A stretch of 64,000 nucleotides of DNA from Bin87 sp034423595 (GCA_965207025.1 OZ242258.1:1116001-1180000), one strand, 5' to 3'. Positions 1 through 8,940 are shown, counted from the first letter of the stretch. The notes: generated by a model not told the origin, from the sequence alone. Numbers and translations: made by a program.

Positions 1-52
1 GTAGTGGTTGCCGATGTTCAACGTTCCCAGGTAGTTCGGGAGTGATTTGCAG

Positions 53-493
53 ATGACTGAACCCGCCAAATTGTACTTTGAAGACGTGGAATTGGGAGAC
101 GAGGTCGGTCCGGTGATCCTCTCGGTTTCCGACGATCAGGTGGTGGACTTTTGCTCCCTATGGGGCAATCCGGCGCCCAACCGTTTCACTGACCAGGAGC
201 AGGCCGAGAAGATCGGGCTGTCGGAGCCAATCGTACCCGGCATTATGTCCATGGCGCTGGTTTCCCGAGTGCTGACCGACTGGGCCGGCGCCGGGACTTT
301 GGTCGATCTGGACCTGGTTTTCAGAGGAACGATTCCCCATAACCAGCCGCTGCACGTTGGGCTACAGATCAGCGACACTGAGCAGGATGAATCCGGCAAC
401 CACGTGCAATGCGACATTACCATGAGGGGCCCGGTTCCCGACCGGCCATACATCATCGGAACCGCCCAACTCGATCTGCCTTCCCGCGCATAA
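53..493 (+). CDS. MaoC-like hot-dog domain protein
   Basis: A 146-residue single hot-dog domain protein of the MaoC/R-hydratase type. Near the N terminus it has the usual YFEDVELGD opening, followed by a (D/N)-rich stretch and VPGIMSMALVSR, which corresponds to the central hot-dog helix. Such proteins hydrate enoyl-CoA thioesters or bind acyl-CoA, but the catalytic Asp/His pair is not obvious here, so the substrate is unknown. An in-frame TTG lies at 47. I prefer the ATG at 53 because the GGGAG at 38-42 is about 10 nt upstream of it. The stop overlaps the start of the VOC gene (TAATG), which implies translational coupling. Confidence 0.75.
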   Translation: MTEPAKLYFEDVELGDEVGPVILSVSDDQVVDFCSLWGNPAPNRFTDQEQAEKIGLSEPIVPGIMSMALVSRVLTDWAGAGTLVDLDLVFRGTIPHNQPLHVGLQISDTEQDESGNHVQCDITMRGPVPDRPYIIGTAQLDLPSRA

Positions 494-1410
494 TGCTGCA
501 CAAACTTCGCCAAATCGCCGTGATGGTCAACGACCTGCCGGAGGCGATTGATCTCTATGGCCGCGCGCTTGGCATGGCTCCATCACGGAGCGGCGTGTTG
601 CCTCAGTTCGGCCTGAAAAACGCCGTGCTTCCGGCTGGCAACGGCACGTTTGTCGAGTTGTTGGCGCCGGACGGAACTGAGTCGGCGGGCGCGAGATTCT
701 TGCAACGGCGAGGGGAGGCACCCTATCTGATGATATTCGAGACCCGGGAGTACGATCGCCTGATTCCACACTTGCGGCAATGCGGCGTGAGGATCACCGG
801 TGAAACGGAACACGAGGGTTCTCGGTCCGCGTTCCTTCACCCGGCGTCCTGCAATGGGGCGTTCCTGGAAATAATCGAGGTAACCGATCCGACGAATCCG
901 TGGCCGGCCGCCGGATCCGATTGGCAGTCGTTGGCGCACCAGTCGGGTACCGTGCAGTTGCGTCAGATGGCCGTGATTGTGCACGACCTGGACGCTGCCA
1001 TCGCCCGCTGGAGCGAACTGTTCGGTTTGCAGGCGACCAGAAGGTTCCAGATCAGCTTCACCGATCTGGAGATTGCGGTGCTGCCGCTGGGCGGGCGGGA
1101 CACTTTCATCGAACTGGCGCAACCCACCAGTGACGATGCGCCATCCGGCAGGTTCCTGGCGCGATACGGCGAGGGCATCTATCTGACCATATATCAAATT
1201 GAAGACTCTCTGGCTACGGACGAGCACCTGCAAACGCTGGAGGGAATACGGTTCACAACGTCGCGCCGGACTGACAATTACACCAACCTGGGTTTCAACA
1301 GCATTTGGCTGCACCCCGCCACCTTCAATGGAACCTTCACCCAGCTTTCCCAGGTGCTTGATTCTGAAAACCCTTGGCCTCCGGCCGGCGACGATTGGTA
1401 CAAGGAATAA
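493..1410 (+). CDS. Tandem VOC (glyoxalase/dioxygenase fold) protein
   Basis: A 305-residue protein made of two vicinal-oxygen-chelate domains. The first starts at LHKLRQIAVMVNDLPEAI and the second at about residue 155 with LRQMAVIVHDLDAAI. Each repeat ends with the same signature (HPAS/TFNG followed by NPWP and AAGSDW or AGDDW), so the gene is an internal duplication. VOC proteins include glyoxalases, extradiol dioxygenases and epimerases, and the exact reaction cannot be assigned. The start codon shares one base with the stop of the MaoC-like gene, so the two are probably co-translated. Confidence 0.8.
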   Translation: MLHKLRQIAVMVNDLPEAIDLYGRALGMAPSRSGVLPQFGLKNAVLPAGNGTFVELLAPDGTESAGARFLQRRGEAPYLMIFETREYDRLIPHLRQCGVRITGETEHEGSRSAFLHPASCNGAFLEIIEVTDPTNPWPAAGSDWQSLAHQSGTVQLRQMAVIVHDLDAAIARWSELFGLQATRRFQISFTDLEIAVLPLGGRDTFIELAQPTSDDAPSGRFLARYGEGIYLTIYQIEDSLATDEHLQTLEGIRFTTSRRTDNYTNLGFNSIWLHPATFNGTFTQLSQVLDSENPWPPAGDDWYKE

Positions 1411-1414
1411 CGCC

Positions 1415-2278
1415 ATGCGCTCCCCCACATTGTCGGCAGCGCATGGCCATGCCCATTCGCGTAACGGTCAGACTCACTCGCACGAAGACTATACCCATCA
1501 GGCGGTTTCCTTCCAGAACGTGTGCGTTGAATACGGGCCTGTGGTGGCGCTGGAAGGGGTGTCGTTCGCGGTAGAGAACGGAAGCTTGTCAGGGATCATT
1601 GGCCCCAATGGGGGTGGAAAGTCCACATTGCTCAAATCAGTGGTCGGACTGGTAAACCCCAGCCGGGGGCAGGTGCTCGTGGATGGGCGTCCCAGCCACC
1701 GCATGCGCCGGCGCATTGGGTTCGTTCCGCAGCTGGAACAGGTCGATTGGCATTTCCCGGCGACGGTGTGGGATGTGGTGATGATGGGACTCACTCCATC
1801 CCGGGGACTTTTCCGTTCGCACAGTAGGGCCAACCGGGAGGCTGCCGCCGAAGCCCTGGGCACGGTCGGGTTGCAAGATCTCCGTCGCCGGGGGATCGGA
1901 GAGCTTTCCGGAGGGCAGCGCCGGCGCGTTCTGCTGGCCCGCGCCATAGCGTCTCACCCATCTCTCCTACTCCTTGACGAGCCGATGACCGGCCTCGACC
2001 CGACTGCGCAGCACAGTTTTCTGGACATCATTGATGAGTTGCGAGAGGATGGCGCTACGGTCATTATGTGTACTCATAACCTCACCTGCGTTTCGGCGCG
2101 GGCCAGCGACGTGGCGGTAATCAACGGCCGGCTAATCGCCTACGGGCCGCCGGAAGAAGTGCTGCTGGAATCAGTGCTGGCCGACGCATTCGGGCATCAA
2201 TTGGTGGTCCACGCATCCGGCGAGGCTCTGGCGTTGCACCACCACGACCACAGCTCAAGATGGCCGGGCCGTTCGTAA
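1415..2278 (+). CDS. ABC transporter ATP-binding protein, Zn/Mn (ZnuC/MntB-like) type
   Basis: A 287-residue ABC ATPase with Walker A (GPNGGGKST, about residues 63-71), the signature ELSGGQRRRV, Walker B (LLLLDEP) and a switch histidine in CTHNL. The closest relatives are the metal-chelate ATPases (ZnuC, MntB, TroB), judged from the VDWHFPATVWDVVMMG region. The termini are His-rich: HGHAHSRNGQTHSHEDYTH at the N end and HHHDHSS at the C end. This is consistent with binding or sensing transition metals. No ABC-3 permease or binding protein is adjacent. AAGGA lies 8 nt before the ATG, and the gene follows the VOC gene by 4 nt. Confidence 0.85.
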   Translation: MRSPTLSAAHGHAHSRNGQTHSHEDYTHQAVSFQNVCVEYGPVVALEGVSFAVENGSLSGIIGPNGGGKSTLLKSVVGLVNPSRGQVLVDGRPSHRMRRRIGFVPQLEQVDWHFPATVWDVVMMGLTPSRGLFRSHSRANREAAAEALGTVGLQDLRRRGIGELSGGQRRRVLLARAIASHPSLLLLDEPMTGLDPTAQHSFLDIIDELREDGATVIMCTHNLTCVSARASDVAVINGRLIAYGPPEEVLLESVLADAFGHQLVVHASGEALALHHHDHSSRWPGRS

Positions 2279-2296
2279 AGCGCATCGGGCGCCGGC

Positions 2297-2863
2297 ATGG
2301 GAATGCGAATTATGCCTAGCGCTGATGTAGTTTTGTTCCCTCCCCCAACTATCCTGCTGTCGGTCGCGGGAATTCAGCACGGGCCGCACTTTGACCCAAT
2401 AGAGATAGCTTTCATATTTGGCGTCGTGATTAGCGTCGCGGTTATATTCTTGCTCGGCATGGGCGCAGGCCTCGGTTGTGCCGCCGCTGCTTTGATCCGC
2501 GGGGCATCCTACGGTAAAAGCGTGTTGATTGGGATGGGCGTAACCACATGCGCCGGCTTGGTCTTGATTTCTAATTGGTTCCTCTTCAGCAGCCGCTCCC
2601 CCCTTGTTGGCGGCACCGTAGTGATCCTGGCCGCCGTTGCTATTCTGGTCATCCTCGTTCATCGAAGCGGCGATCCATCACCCGTAAAAAGGTCATTAAT
2701 GGGGTTCGGCGCAATCATCGGTATCGGTATTGCCTTGTTTGGAACTTCTTTGATCCCCGTTCCCCGCGACAGCCTTCCAATAGTTCTCACCATCATTCTC
2801 GCCGCAACCGTCATTATGGTCGTCTTTGTTCATCGAATCGGACTCAACGCATCGCGCCTATGA
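2297..2863 (+). CDS. Multi-spanning membrane protein, unknown
   Basis: A 188-residue hydrophobic protein with about five predicted membrane segments (IAFIFGVVISVAVIFLLGMG, VLIGMGVTTCAGLVLI, VVILAAVAILVILV, and two more near the C end). I do not recognise a family. It is too short and lacks the pattern of an ABC-3 permease, so it is not an obvious partner of the upstream metal ATPase. In-frame ATGs at 2297, 2303 and 2312 make the start uncertain. Confidence 0.6.
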   Translation: MGMRIMPSADVVLFPPPTILLSVAGIQHGPHFDPIEIAFIFGVVISVAVIFLLGMGAGLGCAAAALIRGASYGKSVLIGMGVTTCAGLVLISNWFLFSSRSPLVGGTVVILAAVAILVILVHRSGDPSPVKRSLMGFGAIIGIGIALFGTSLIPVPRDSLPIVLTIILAATVIMVVFVHRIGLNASRL

Positions 2864-2959
2864 ACATCACCTCTGCTAAAATTGGTTGTCCTCTACTCCA
2901 ACATCTTCCCCCTCAACTGTAGATTACTACCGATTCTAATCACCCAAAGGAGCCGTTCA

Positions 2960-3808
2960 ATGTATGACCTCAACGGCAAGACAGCCCTGGTAACCGGCGC
3001 CGGCGGGCGTCATGGCATTGGCCGCGCCATCGCAACGCGCCTCGCGTCTGAGGGCGCGGACGTTGTGGTAACTGACGTTGAAGCATCCCTGGACGCCATT
3101 CGCACCGAAGACCGCCTGGATGGCTGGGAGGGCCTCCCCAGCGTGGTCAAGGAAATTCAGGCGATGGGTCGCCGCAGCATGGGTCTATATTACGACGTGG
3201 CGGACAGCGCGCAGGTGGACGCCATGGTCTCCGACACGCTCAACGAGTTCGGGAAAATCGACATACTGGTGAACAACGCCGGCTCGCGTCCGGGTCGGGA
3301 CCGCGTGCTCATAGTGGAGCTTGAGGAGGACGCTTTCGACGAGGTGATGCGCGTCAACGTCCGGGGAACTTACCTGGTCAGCCGCGCAGTTGCCCGGCAC
3401 ATGGTAGCTCGGGGCGGGCCGGGCAAGATCATCAACATTTCTTCAGGGGCCGGCAAGCGCGGCATCGCACGATACGGAGCGTATTGCGCCAGCAAATTTG
3501 CGGTGATCGGGTTCACCCAATCGCTGGCACACGAGATGGCGCCCTACCACGTCAACGTCAACGCGATTTGTCCCGGACTGGTGGATACCGAACGGGTTGA
3601 CTTCATTGCCGCCGCGCTGGCTCCCGAAGGAACATCCGGCGAGGAACATCGCGCCCTCATGGTCCGTGAGCGGGAGATGCGGGTTCCGCTGGGCCGCATC
3701 GCGCAGGGCGACGACATCGCCCGAATGGCAGCATTCCTCTCCTCCGCCGAATCCGACTACATGACCGGCCTCAGCATCAGCGTTTCCGGCGGCTCCGAAA
3801 TGAGCTAG
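2960..3808 (+). CDS. SDR family NAD(P)-dependent oxidoreductase
   Basis: A classical short-chain dehydrogenase of 282 residues. It has the Rossmann motif TGAGGRHGIG (residues 12-21), NNAG (105-108), catalytic Ser in INISSGAG, and Tyr175 and Lys179 in YCASK. The C-terminal part (NAICPGLVDTER, VSGGSEMS) is typical of the family. The enzyme would oxidise or reduce an alcohol/ketone with NAD(P); the substrate is unknown. The start at 2960 is fixed by AAAGGAG at 2947-2953. Coding potential in frame upstream of it does not look real. Confidence 0.9.
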   Translation: MYDLNGKTALVTGAGGRHGIGRAIATRLASEGADVVVTDVEASLDAIRTEDRLDGWEGLPSVVKEIQAMGRRSMGLYYDVADSAQVDAMVSDTLNEFGKIDILVNNAGSRPGRDRVLIVELEEDAFDEVMRVNVRGTYLVSRAVARHMVARGGPGKIINISSGAGKRGIARYGAYCASKFAVIGFTQSLAHEMAPYHVNVNAICPGLVDTERVDFIAAALAPEGTSGEEHRALMVREREMRVPLGRIAQGDDIARMAAFLSSAESDYMTGLSISVSGGSEMS

Positions 3809-3852
3809 CCGTGGGGCCGGGCCTGTATAATGGCTAACGGGAAGGCGCCGAT

Positions 3853-4047
3853 ATGGAAACCAAAGCCGACAAAATCGCCAGTATCGCTATGGGAATCATA
3901 TTCCTGATCCTCGGCATCTGGGTGCTCTTTGACTTCCCCAGTGACCGGGAGTTGTATCAGAAGGTCCTGCTGGAAATCGTGGTTTTCGGGTGCAGTCTGA
4001 CATGCTTCTCCGTAGCGCTTTTCGGCATCCCCGGATCGCGCAAGTAG
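3853..4047 (+). CDS. Small membrane protein, two TM segments
   Basis: A 64-residue protein with two hydrophobic segments (IASIAMGIIFLILGIWVLF and a second around VLLEIVVFGCSLTCFSVALF). No family is recognised. GGGAAGG lies just upstream. A TATAAT at 3826-3831 has no convincing -35. It is followed 10 nt later by another small membrane protein, and the pair may be functionally linked. Confidence 0.5.
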   Translation: METKADKIASIAMGIIFLILGIWVLFDFPSDRELYQKVLLEIVVFGCSLTCFSVALFGIPGSRK

Positions 4048-4057
4048 GCCCTGCGAC

Positions 4058-4354
4058 ATGCTGCGCTTTGCCGGCAACCGGGAAGGTCTTGCCGCCGTAT
4101 TTTCCAGCATCGTCGTCCTGGTAGCCATTCCAGTTGCCGTCATCTGGTTTTCACTCGAAGCGGCTACTGTGGCATGGCTAACTGCGGCGGTACTGTTCGG
4201 CGGCGCCTTTGGAGAATTGCGAGACACTTGGAATGGACAGCGACGGTTCAGCCCGGCTCGGGTGTTCTTTCGCACCTTTGAATGGTTGAGCTTGGTCACA
4301 GCCGGCTACATTGTCCTCTCGGTCATCGGCGGGAACGCTAGCCCATCCTCGTAA
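4058..4354 (+). CDS. Small membrane protein, unknown
   Basis: A 98-residue protein with about three hydrophobic segments (VFSSIVVLVAIPVAVIWF, ATVAWLTAAVLFGGAF, LVTAGYIVLSVIGG). I do not recognise the family. It sits 10 nt after another small membrane protein and 25 nt before gatC, in the same direction. Confidence 0.5.
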   Translation: MLRFAGNREGLAAVFSSIVVLVAIPVAVIWFSLEAATVAWLTAAVLFGGAFGELRDTWNGQRRFSPARVFFRTFEWLSLVTAGYIVLSVIGGNASPSS

Positions 4355-4379
4355 CAAGTATCAGGTTGAACGATAAACC

Positions 4380-4670
4380 ATGCCAATCGACCATACCCAG
4401 GTAGAACACATCGCCGCTCTGGCCCGCATCTCCCTCACCGACGCGGAGACCGAGGTCTTCACCCGCCAACTGTCAGATATTCTCGACCAGTTCGAGATTC
4501 TGCAAAGCCTGGATACTACCGGCGTATCCCCAACCGCCCACGTCGCCGGCTTGGATAACGTCCTCCGAGACGACGAACCCGCTGACAGCCTCCTCGCCGA
4601 CGACACCCTGCTCAACGCTCCGCGACGCCGCGGTGACTTTTTCCAGGTCCGCGCCGTCCTTGACGAATAA
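4380..4670 (+). CDS. gatC: Asp-tRNA(Asn)/Glu-tRNA(Gln) amidotransferase subunit C
   Basis: A 96-residue GatC. It has the N-terminal pattern VEHIAALARISLTDAE, the central LSDILDQFEIL helix and the C-terminal APRRRGDFFQVRAVL tail. GatC wraps around and stabilises GatA/GatB in the heterotrimer that converts Glu-tRNA(Gln) or Asp-tRNA(Asn) to the amidated form. It is followed directly by gatA (6 nt gap). GatB is not in this window. Confidence 0.95.
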   Translation: MPIDHTQVEHIAALARISLTDAETEVFTRQLSDILDQFEILQSLDTTGVSPTAHVAGLDNVLRDDEPADSLLADDTLLNAPRRRGDFFQVRAVLDE

Positions 4671-4676
4671 TCCCCC

Positions 4677-6134
4677 ATGTCCGAACTCTGGCAGCTGTCC
4701 GTAACACGGGCATCACAACTCCTCGCTGACCGCGAAACCAGCAGCGTTGAGCTCACTGAGTCTTTGCTGCAACGAATCACCGACGTGGACGGTCGGTTGT
4801 CCTCTTACATCACCGTAACCGCCGGCGCGGCGCGACAGCAGGCGGAAACGGCGGACCGGCTCATAGCGGCCGGCGAATCCGGCCCGCTCACTGGAATCCC
4901 CATGCAGGTCAAAGACCTGCTCTGTACCAGCGGTGTGCCGACCACTTGCGGGTCCAGGATGCTGGCGGAATATGTACCAGTGTATGACGCCACGGTGGTG
5001 GCGCGGCTGCGTGAGCAGGGGGCGGTGTTGCTGGGCAAGGGAAATATGGACGAGTTCGGAATGGGGTCGTCCACGGAGAACTCCGCCTTCTTTCCTACAA
5101 GGAATCCCTGGGACGTAGAAAAAGTGCCCGGGGGCAGCAGCGGGGGATCCGCCGCCGCGGTGGCCGCGGGCGCTGCGACCTTCGCGCTGGGAACCGACAC
5201 CGGCGGCAGCATTCGCCAGCCCGCTTCGTTCTGCGGCATCACCGGGTTGAAGCCCACCTACGGGCGAGTTAGTCGTTATGGGCTGGTAGCGTATGCGTCG
5301 TCTCTGGACCAGGCGGGTCCGCTGGCGCGGGACGCCGCCGACTGCGCGCTCATTTTGCAAGCCATCGCCGGACACGATCGGTATGACGCCACCTCGCTAC
5401 CGGACCCGGTTCCGGAATACGCAGCGGGACTGAACGGAGACATTTCGGGGTTGCGCCTGGGAGTCCCCAGCGAGTATTTCGCCGAGGGAATGGATACCGG
5501 CGTGCGTTCTGCCGTAACATCCGCCATCGAAACCCTGTCGGGGCTGGGAGCTGAGGTGCGGGAAGTATCTTTGCCGACTACCGAGTATGCGTTGGCCTGC
5601 TATTACATCATTGCGCCTTCCGAATGCTCCGCCAACCTGGCCAGGTACGACGGCGTGAAGTACGGTTACTCGCACATGGGCGACGGCGATATGTGGGAAG
5701 CGATGGAACGCACCAGGCAGTACGGATTTGGACCGGAAGTCAAGCGACGGATAATGCTGGGGGCGTTCGCGTTGTCGTCGGGGTACTATGACGCCTACTA
5801 TCACAAGGCCCAGCAGGTGCGGACGTTGATTCGGCAGGACTTCGCCCGGGCTTTCGAGGACGTGGACGCCCTGGTTGGGCCGGTATCGCCGGTGGTTGCG
5901 TTTCCCATCGGGGAACGTTCCGACGACCCGGTGCGGATGTACCTGGTGGACGTCTATACATTGCCGGTGAACATCGCGGGCCTGCCAGCCATGTCCGTGC
6001 CCTGTGGATTCAGCGACGGAATGCCGGTGGGCTTGCAATTGATTGGCCCGCATCTGGCGGAGGGCAGCCTGCTGAACATCGCGCACGCCTACCAGCAGGC
6101 GACGAATTGGCACCGGGAGCGGCCGGTGATCTAA
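4677..6134 (+). CDS. gatA: Asp-tRNA(Asn)/Glu-tRNA(Gln) amidotransferase subunit A
   Basis: A full-length 485-residue amidase-signature glutaminase. The Ser-cisSer-Lys triad is at Lys79 (MQVKDL), Ser154 (PGGSSGGSAA) and Ser178 (TDTGGSIRQPASF), the same numbering as the structurally known GatA enzymes. GatA releases ammonia from glutamine and channels it to GatB for tRNA amidation. It forms an operon with gatC. AsnS is encoded next, so Asn-tRNA can be made directly. The complex is therefore more likely needed for Gln-tRNA in this organism. Confidence 0.96.
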   Translation: MSELWQLSVTRASQLLADRETSSVELTESLLQRITDVDGRLSSYITVTAGAARQQAETADRLIAAGESGPLTGIPMQVKDLLCTSGVPTTCGSRMLAEYVPVYDATVVARLREQGAVLLGKGNMDEFGMGSSTENSAFFPTRNPWDVEKVPGGSSGGSAAAVAAGAATFALGTDTGGSIRQPASFCGITGLKPTYGRVSRYGLVAYASSLDQAGPLARDAADCALILQAIAGHDRYDATSLPDPVPEYAAGLNGDISGLRLGVPSEYFAEGMDTGVRSAVTSAIETLSGLGAEVREVSLPTTEYALACYYIIAPSECSANLARYDGVKYGYSHMGDGDMWEAMERTRQYGFGPEVKRRIMLGAFALSSGYYDAYYHKAQQVRTLIRQDFARAFEDVDALVGPVSPVVAFPIGERSDDPVRMYLVDVYTLPVNIAGLPAMSVPCGFSDGMPVGLQLIGPHLAEGSLLNIAHAYQQATNWHRERPVI

Positions 6135-6233
6135 TGGTTTGCCGGGGGCAGGGTTTCCGGAAAGTGCGGCCCGCCGGCGCGGATTGCGTGTGCTAGAATC
6201 CCGTTACCAGTCGGTATAGGAGGGTCTCCCAAC

Positions 6234-7637
6234 ATGCCTGCTCCGCAACGTACACGCATCAAAGATCTCCTTTCCGTTGAGCGGTTGGAAGATGCTCCGG
6301 ATCAAGTTGCCGTGAACGGTTGGGTAAAGACCGTGCGTTCGTCGGGAGGCGTCTCCTTCGTGCAGATCAACGACGGGTCGAGCCTGGCGGACTTGCAACT
6401 GGTGGTGGACGTGAACTGTCCCGACTACGCACTGGTTGATCGCCTGACCACCGGTTGCAGCGTCAGCGCAGACGGGACATTGCAGGAATCCCCAGGACGC
6501 GGCCAGAAGTATGAAATAGCGGCGCGTTCTCTCACGCTGCTGGGCGGGGCCGACCCTGAAGATTATCCATTGCAAAAGAAACGCCACACCCTGGAGTTTC
6601 TGCGAGAGTTGGCGCATTTGCGCCCGCGCACCAATACGTTCGGGGCCGTGGCGCGCGTTCGCAACGCGATGGCGTTCGGTATTCACCGGTTCTTCCAGGA
6701 GCGGGGATTCCTTTACATCCAGACTCCGATTATCACCGCCAGCGACGCTGAGGGTGCCGGAGCAATGTTTCGGGCGACCACCCTGGACCTGGACAACCTG
6801 CCCACCCAGGATGGACGTGTGGACAACGGCGCTGATTTCTTTGGTCGGCCCGCGTTCCTCACGGTGAGTGGGCAATTGGAGGCGGAGATATTCGCGCAGG
6901 CCATGTCCGACGTGTACACGTTCGGCCCCACGTTCCGCGCCGAAAATTCCAACACCTCCCGGCACTTGGCCGAGTTCTGGATGGTGGAGCCGGAAGTCGC
7001 CTTCTGCGACCTGGACGGCCTGGCACAGCTGGCGGAAGACTTCCTGCGCTACATCTTCGCCCACCTGCTGGATACGTGCCCGGAGGACATGACGTTCTTC
7101 AACCGCTTTTACGATAAGGAGCTGATCACGACGTTAGAAGACATCGCCAACTCGGACTTTGAGCGGATGACTTACACGGAGGCGGTCAGGATTCTGGAGG
7201 AATCGGGCGAGTCCTTCGAATTTCCCGTGCGTTGGGGCGCGGATTTGCAGTCGGAACACGAGCGGTACATCACGGAACGCAAAGTCGGCCGGCCAGTTAT
7301 TGTCACGGACTATCCCAGCGCAATCAAAGCGTTCTATATGAGGCTGAACAACGACGGTGAGACGGTGCGGGCGATGGACGTGTTGGTGCCCCGCATCGGC
7401 GAGATAATCGGGGGAAGTCAACGCGAGGAGCGGCTGGACGTGCTGCAAAGCCGGATGGCCGAAGCAGGTTTGGACGACGCCCCGTACTGGTGGTACCTGG
7501 ATCTGCGCCGCTATGGGACCACACCGCACGCGGGGTTCGGGCTGGGGTTTGAGCGCACGGTGCAATTTGCCACCGGGATGCAGAACATACGGGACATCAT
7601 AGCGTTCCCACGCACGCCCCGCAGCGCCGAATTCTAA
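6234..7637 (+). CDS. asnS: Asparaginyl-tRNA synthetase
   Basis: A 467-residue class IIb aminoacyl-tRNA synthetase. It has an N-terminal OB-fold anticodon-binding domain (VAVNGWVKTVRSSGGVSFVQ), motif 2 (FRAENSNTSRHLAEFWMVEPE region) and motif 3 (GFGLGFERTVQFATG). The FWMVEPE form and overall length fit AsnRS rather than AspRS, which is about 590 residues in bacteria. The enzyme charges tRNA(Asn) in the cytoplasm. A TAGGAGGG site at 6217-6224 precedes the ATG. Confidence 0.93.
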   Translation: MPAPQRTRIKDLLSVERLEDAPDQVAVNGWVKTVRSSGGVSFVQINDGSSLADLQLVVDVNCPDYALVDRLTTGCSVSADGTLQESPGRGQKYEIAARSLTLLGGADPEDYPLQKKRHTLEFLRELAHLRPRTNTFGAVARVRNAMAFGIHRFFQERGFLYIQTPIITASDAEGAGAMFRATTLDLDNLPTQDGRVDNGADFFGRPAFLTVSGQLEAEIFAQAMSDVYTFGPTFRAENSNTSRHLAEFWMVEPEVAFCDLDGLAQLAEDFLRYIFAHLLDTCPEDMTFFNRFYDKELITTLEDIANSDFERMTYTEAVRILEESGESFEFPVRWGADLQSEHERYITERKVGRPVIVTDYPSAIKAFYMRLNNDGETVRAMDVLVPRIGEIIGGSQREERLDVLQSRMAEAGLDDAPYWWYLDLRRYGTTPHAGFGLGFERTVQFATGMQNIRDIIAFPRTPRSAEF

Positions 7638-7666
7638 TTGACGGTGTACTTAGCACACCATATAAT
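7638..7666 (+). promoter_or_regulatory. Strong sigma-70-type promoter
   Basis: TTGACG (7638-7643), a 17-bp spacer, then a perfect TATAAT (7661-7666). It lies 65 nt before the ThDP decarboxylase gene and just after asnS. It is the best match to a housekeeping promoter in the window. Confidence 0.75.
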
Positions 7667-7731
7667 GCCGGCCTGATTATTTTGCACTAACGCAGCGCCG
7701 GGAGCGGCGCTTATGTCAAGGAGTCGCCAGA

Positions 7732-8244
7732 ATGACCACCGAAGTTTACGAATCTGTTCTGCACCCGGCTTCCCTGGTCGCCGAGCTGAAGAAGAACAAC
7801 GTTTCCCACGTTGTATGGCTGCCCGACAGCGAGACCAACTTCCTCTACACCATGATGACGGAGGAACCTTCTCTCGACCTTATCCCGGTGTGCCGCGAGG
7901 GTGAAACCATGGCGGTTGCGGCCGGCCTGTGGGTTGGCGGCGCTAATCCGGTGGTGCTGATCCAGAATACCGGAGTTTTCGAGGCCGGCGACTCCATACG
8001 CGGGTTGTGCCTTGACCTCAATCAGCCCCTGGTCATGCTGGTCGGGTATCGCGGCTGGACGCGGCGTGGCCCCACGCCCGATTCCGCAGGGCGGTTCATT
8101 GAGCACATCCTCCACGCCTGGGGCATCAACTATTACCTGGTGGAAACCGATGACGACGCCGACCGCATCAGCATCGCGTTCGAGGAGTCCCAGCGTCTGA
8201 GCCGGCCGGTGGCCGTCCTGATCGGCACCGAATTCGGCGCCTGA
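7732..8244 (+). CDS. ThDP-dependent decarboxylase, alpha subunit (ComD/sulfopyruvate or phosphonopyruvate type)
   Basis: A 170-residue protein matching the N-terminal PYR domain of the two-subunit 2-oxoacid decarboxylases. Recognisable elements are WLPDSETNFLYT, the cofactor-activating Glu in VCREGETMAVAAGLWVGG, and LVMLVGYRGW. With the next gene it would form an alpha/beta enzyme that decarboxylates sulfopyruvate, phosphonopyruvate or a related 3-substituted pyruvate. No other coenzyme M or phosphonate gene is nearby, so the substrate is open. A strong promoter lies upstream. Confidence 0.8.
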   Translation: MTTEVYESVLHPASLVAELKKNNVSHVVWLPDSETNFLYTMMTEEPSLDLIPVCREGETMAVAAGLWVGGANPVVLIQNTGVFEAGDSIRGLCLDLNQPLVMLVGYRGWTRRGPTPDSAGRFIEHILHAWGINYYLVETDDDADRISIAFEESQRLSRPVAVLIGTEFGA

Positions 8245-8264
8245 GACATTCCCCATCACCCTGC

Positions 8265-8287
8265 CCCTCTCCCACCAGTGGAGAGGG
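8265..8287 (+). repeat. CCCTCTCC/GGAGAGGG intergenic hairpin repeat
   Basis: Short inverted repeat (CCCTCTCC at 8265-8272 and GGAGAGGG at 8280-8287) between the two decarboxylase subunits. It belongs to the widespread family of CACCCT-CCCTCTCCC intergenic repeats. A second copy is at 33498-33520. Confidence 0.6.
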
Positions 8288-8316
8288 AAGAGCTTTACTC
8301 CCAGGAGAACACCGCC

Positions 8317-8913
8317 ATGATCAACAACACCGACGCCGTGCGCCTGATCGACAGCAAACGCGAAGACGCCGTACTGATCCCCACCATGAACGCCGGCAAC
8401 GTCCGATTCGGCCTGCCGTCCGTAACTTCAAACCAGGTCCTTGACCTTCCGATTTCCGGCGCAATGGGCAAGGCCAGCAACGTCGGGTTGGGCATTGCTT
8501 TGGCCCAACCGGGGCGCAAGGTAATTGTGATGGACGGCGACGGCAGCCTGCTGATGAACCTGGGCGCACTGGTGACCACCTCGACCAAGGCACCCAAGAA
8601 CTTCTATCACTTCCTGTTCAACAACGGCGTGTACGCGGTTACCGGCGGGCAACCCATTCCCGGTTCCGACGGTGTGACCAATTGGGAAGAAATCGCCAAG
8701 GGCGCTGGATATGCGGCCGTGTTCTCCTACGACAACCTGGAGGACTTGGCCACCGGCATTGACGAAGTGCTGGCCGCAGAGGGCCCGGTGTTCGTCCATC
8801 TGGCGGTGGAGCCCGAGATTGAAAACACGCCGGTGCAGTTCCGGGTGCGCGCTTCCAGGACTGCCCAGCAGGCATACCAGGAGGTCACCGCTGCGTTGGC
8901 CGGCGACGACTAG
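8317..8913 (+). CDS. ThDP-dependent decarboxylase, beta subunit (ComE-like)
   Basis: A 198-residue protein corresponding to the C-terminal PP domain of ThDP enzymes. The diphosphate/Mg motif is intact: MDGDGS at residues 72-77, and NN at 102-103 in HFLFNNGVYAVTGG. It pairs with the alpha subunit 72 nt upstream to complete a sulfopyruvate/phosphonopyruvate-type decarboxylase. An in-frame GTG at 8278 starts inside a repeat. The ATG at 8317, with CAGGAG 10 nt before it, is preferred. Confidence 0.82.
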   Translation: MINNTDAVRLIDSKREDAVLIPTMNAGNVRFGLPSVTSNQVLDLPISGAMGKASNVGLGIALAQPGRKVIVMDGDGSLLMNLGALVTTSTKAPKNFYHFLFNNGVYAVTGGQPIPGSDGVTNWEEIAKGAGYAAVFSYDNLEDLATGIDEVLAAEGPVFVHLAVEPEIENTPVQFRVRASRTAQQAYQEVTAALAGDD

Positions 8914-8940
8914 GCAGGTAAAACCGTCAACCAAACGTTT

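Noticed and set aside
583..1428. A 281-codon minus-strand frame antisense to the VOC gene
   Set aside because: The VOC duplication on the plus strand explains the sequence; no motif on the other strand.
3826..3831. TATAAT as a promoter for the small membrane genes
   Set aside because: No acceptable -35 at 16-18 bp and no TGn extension, so it was not listed as a promoter.
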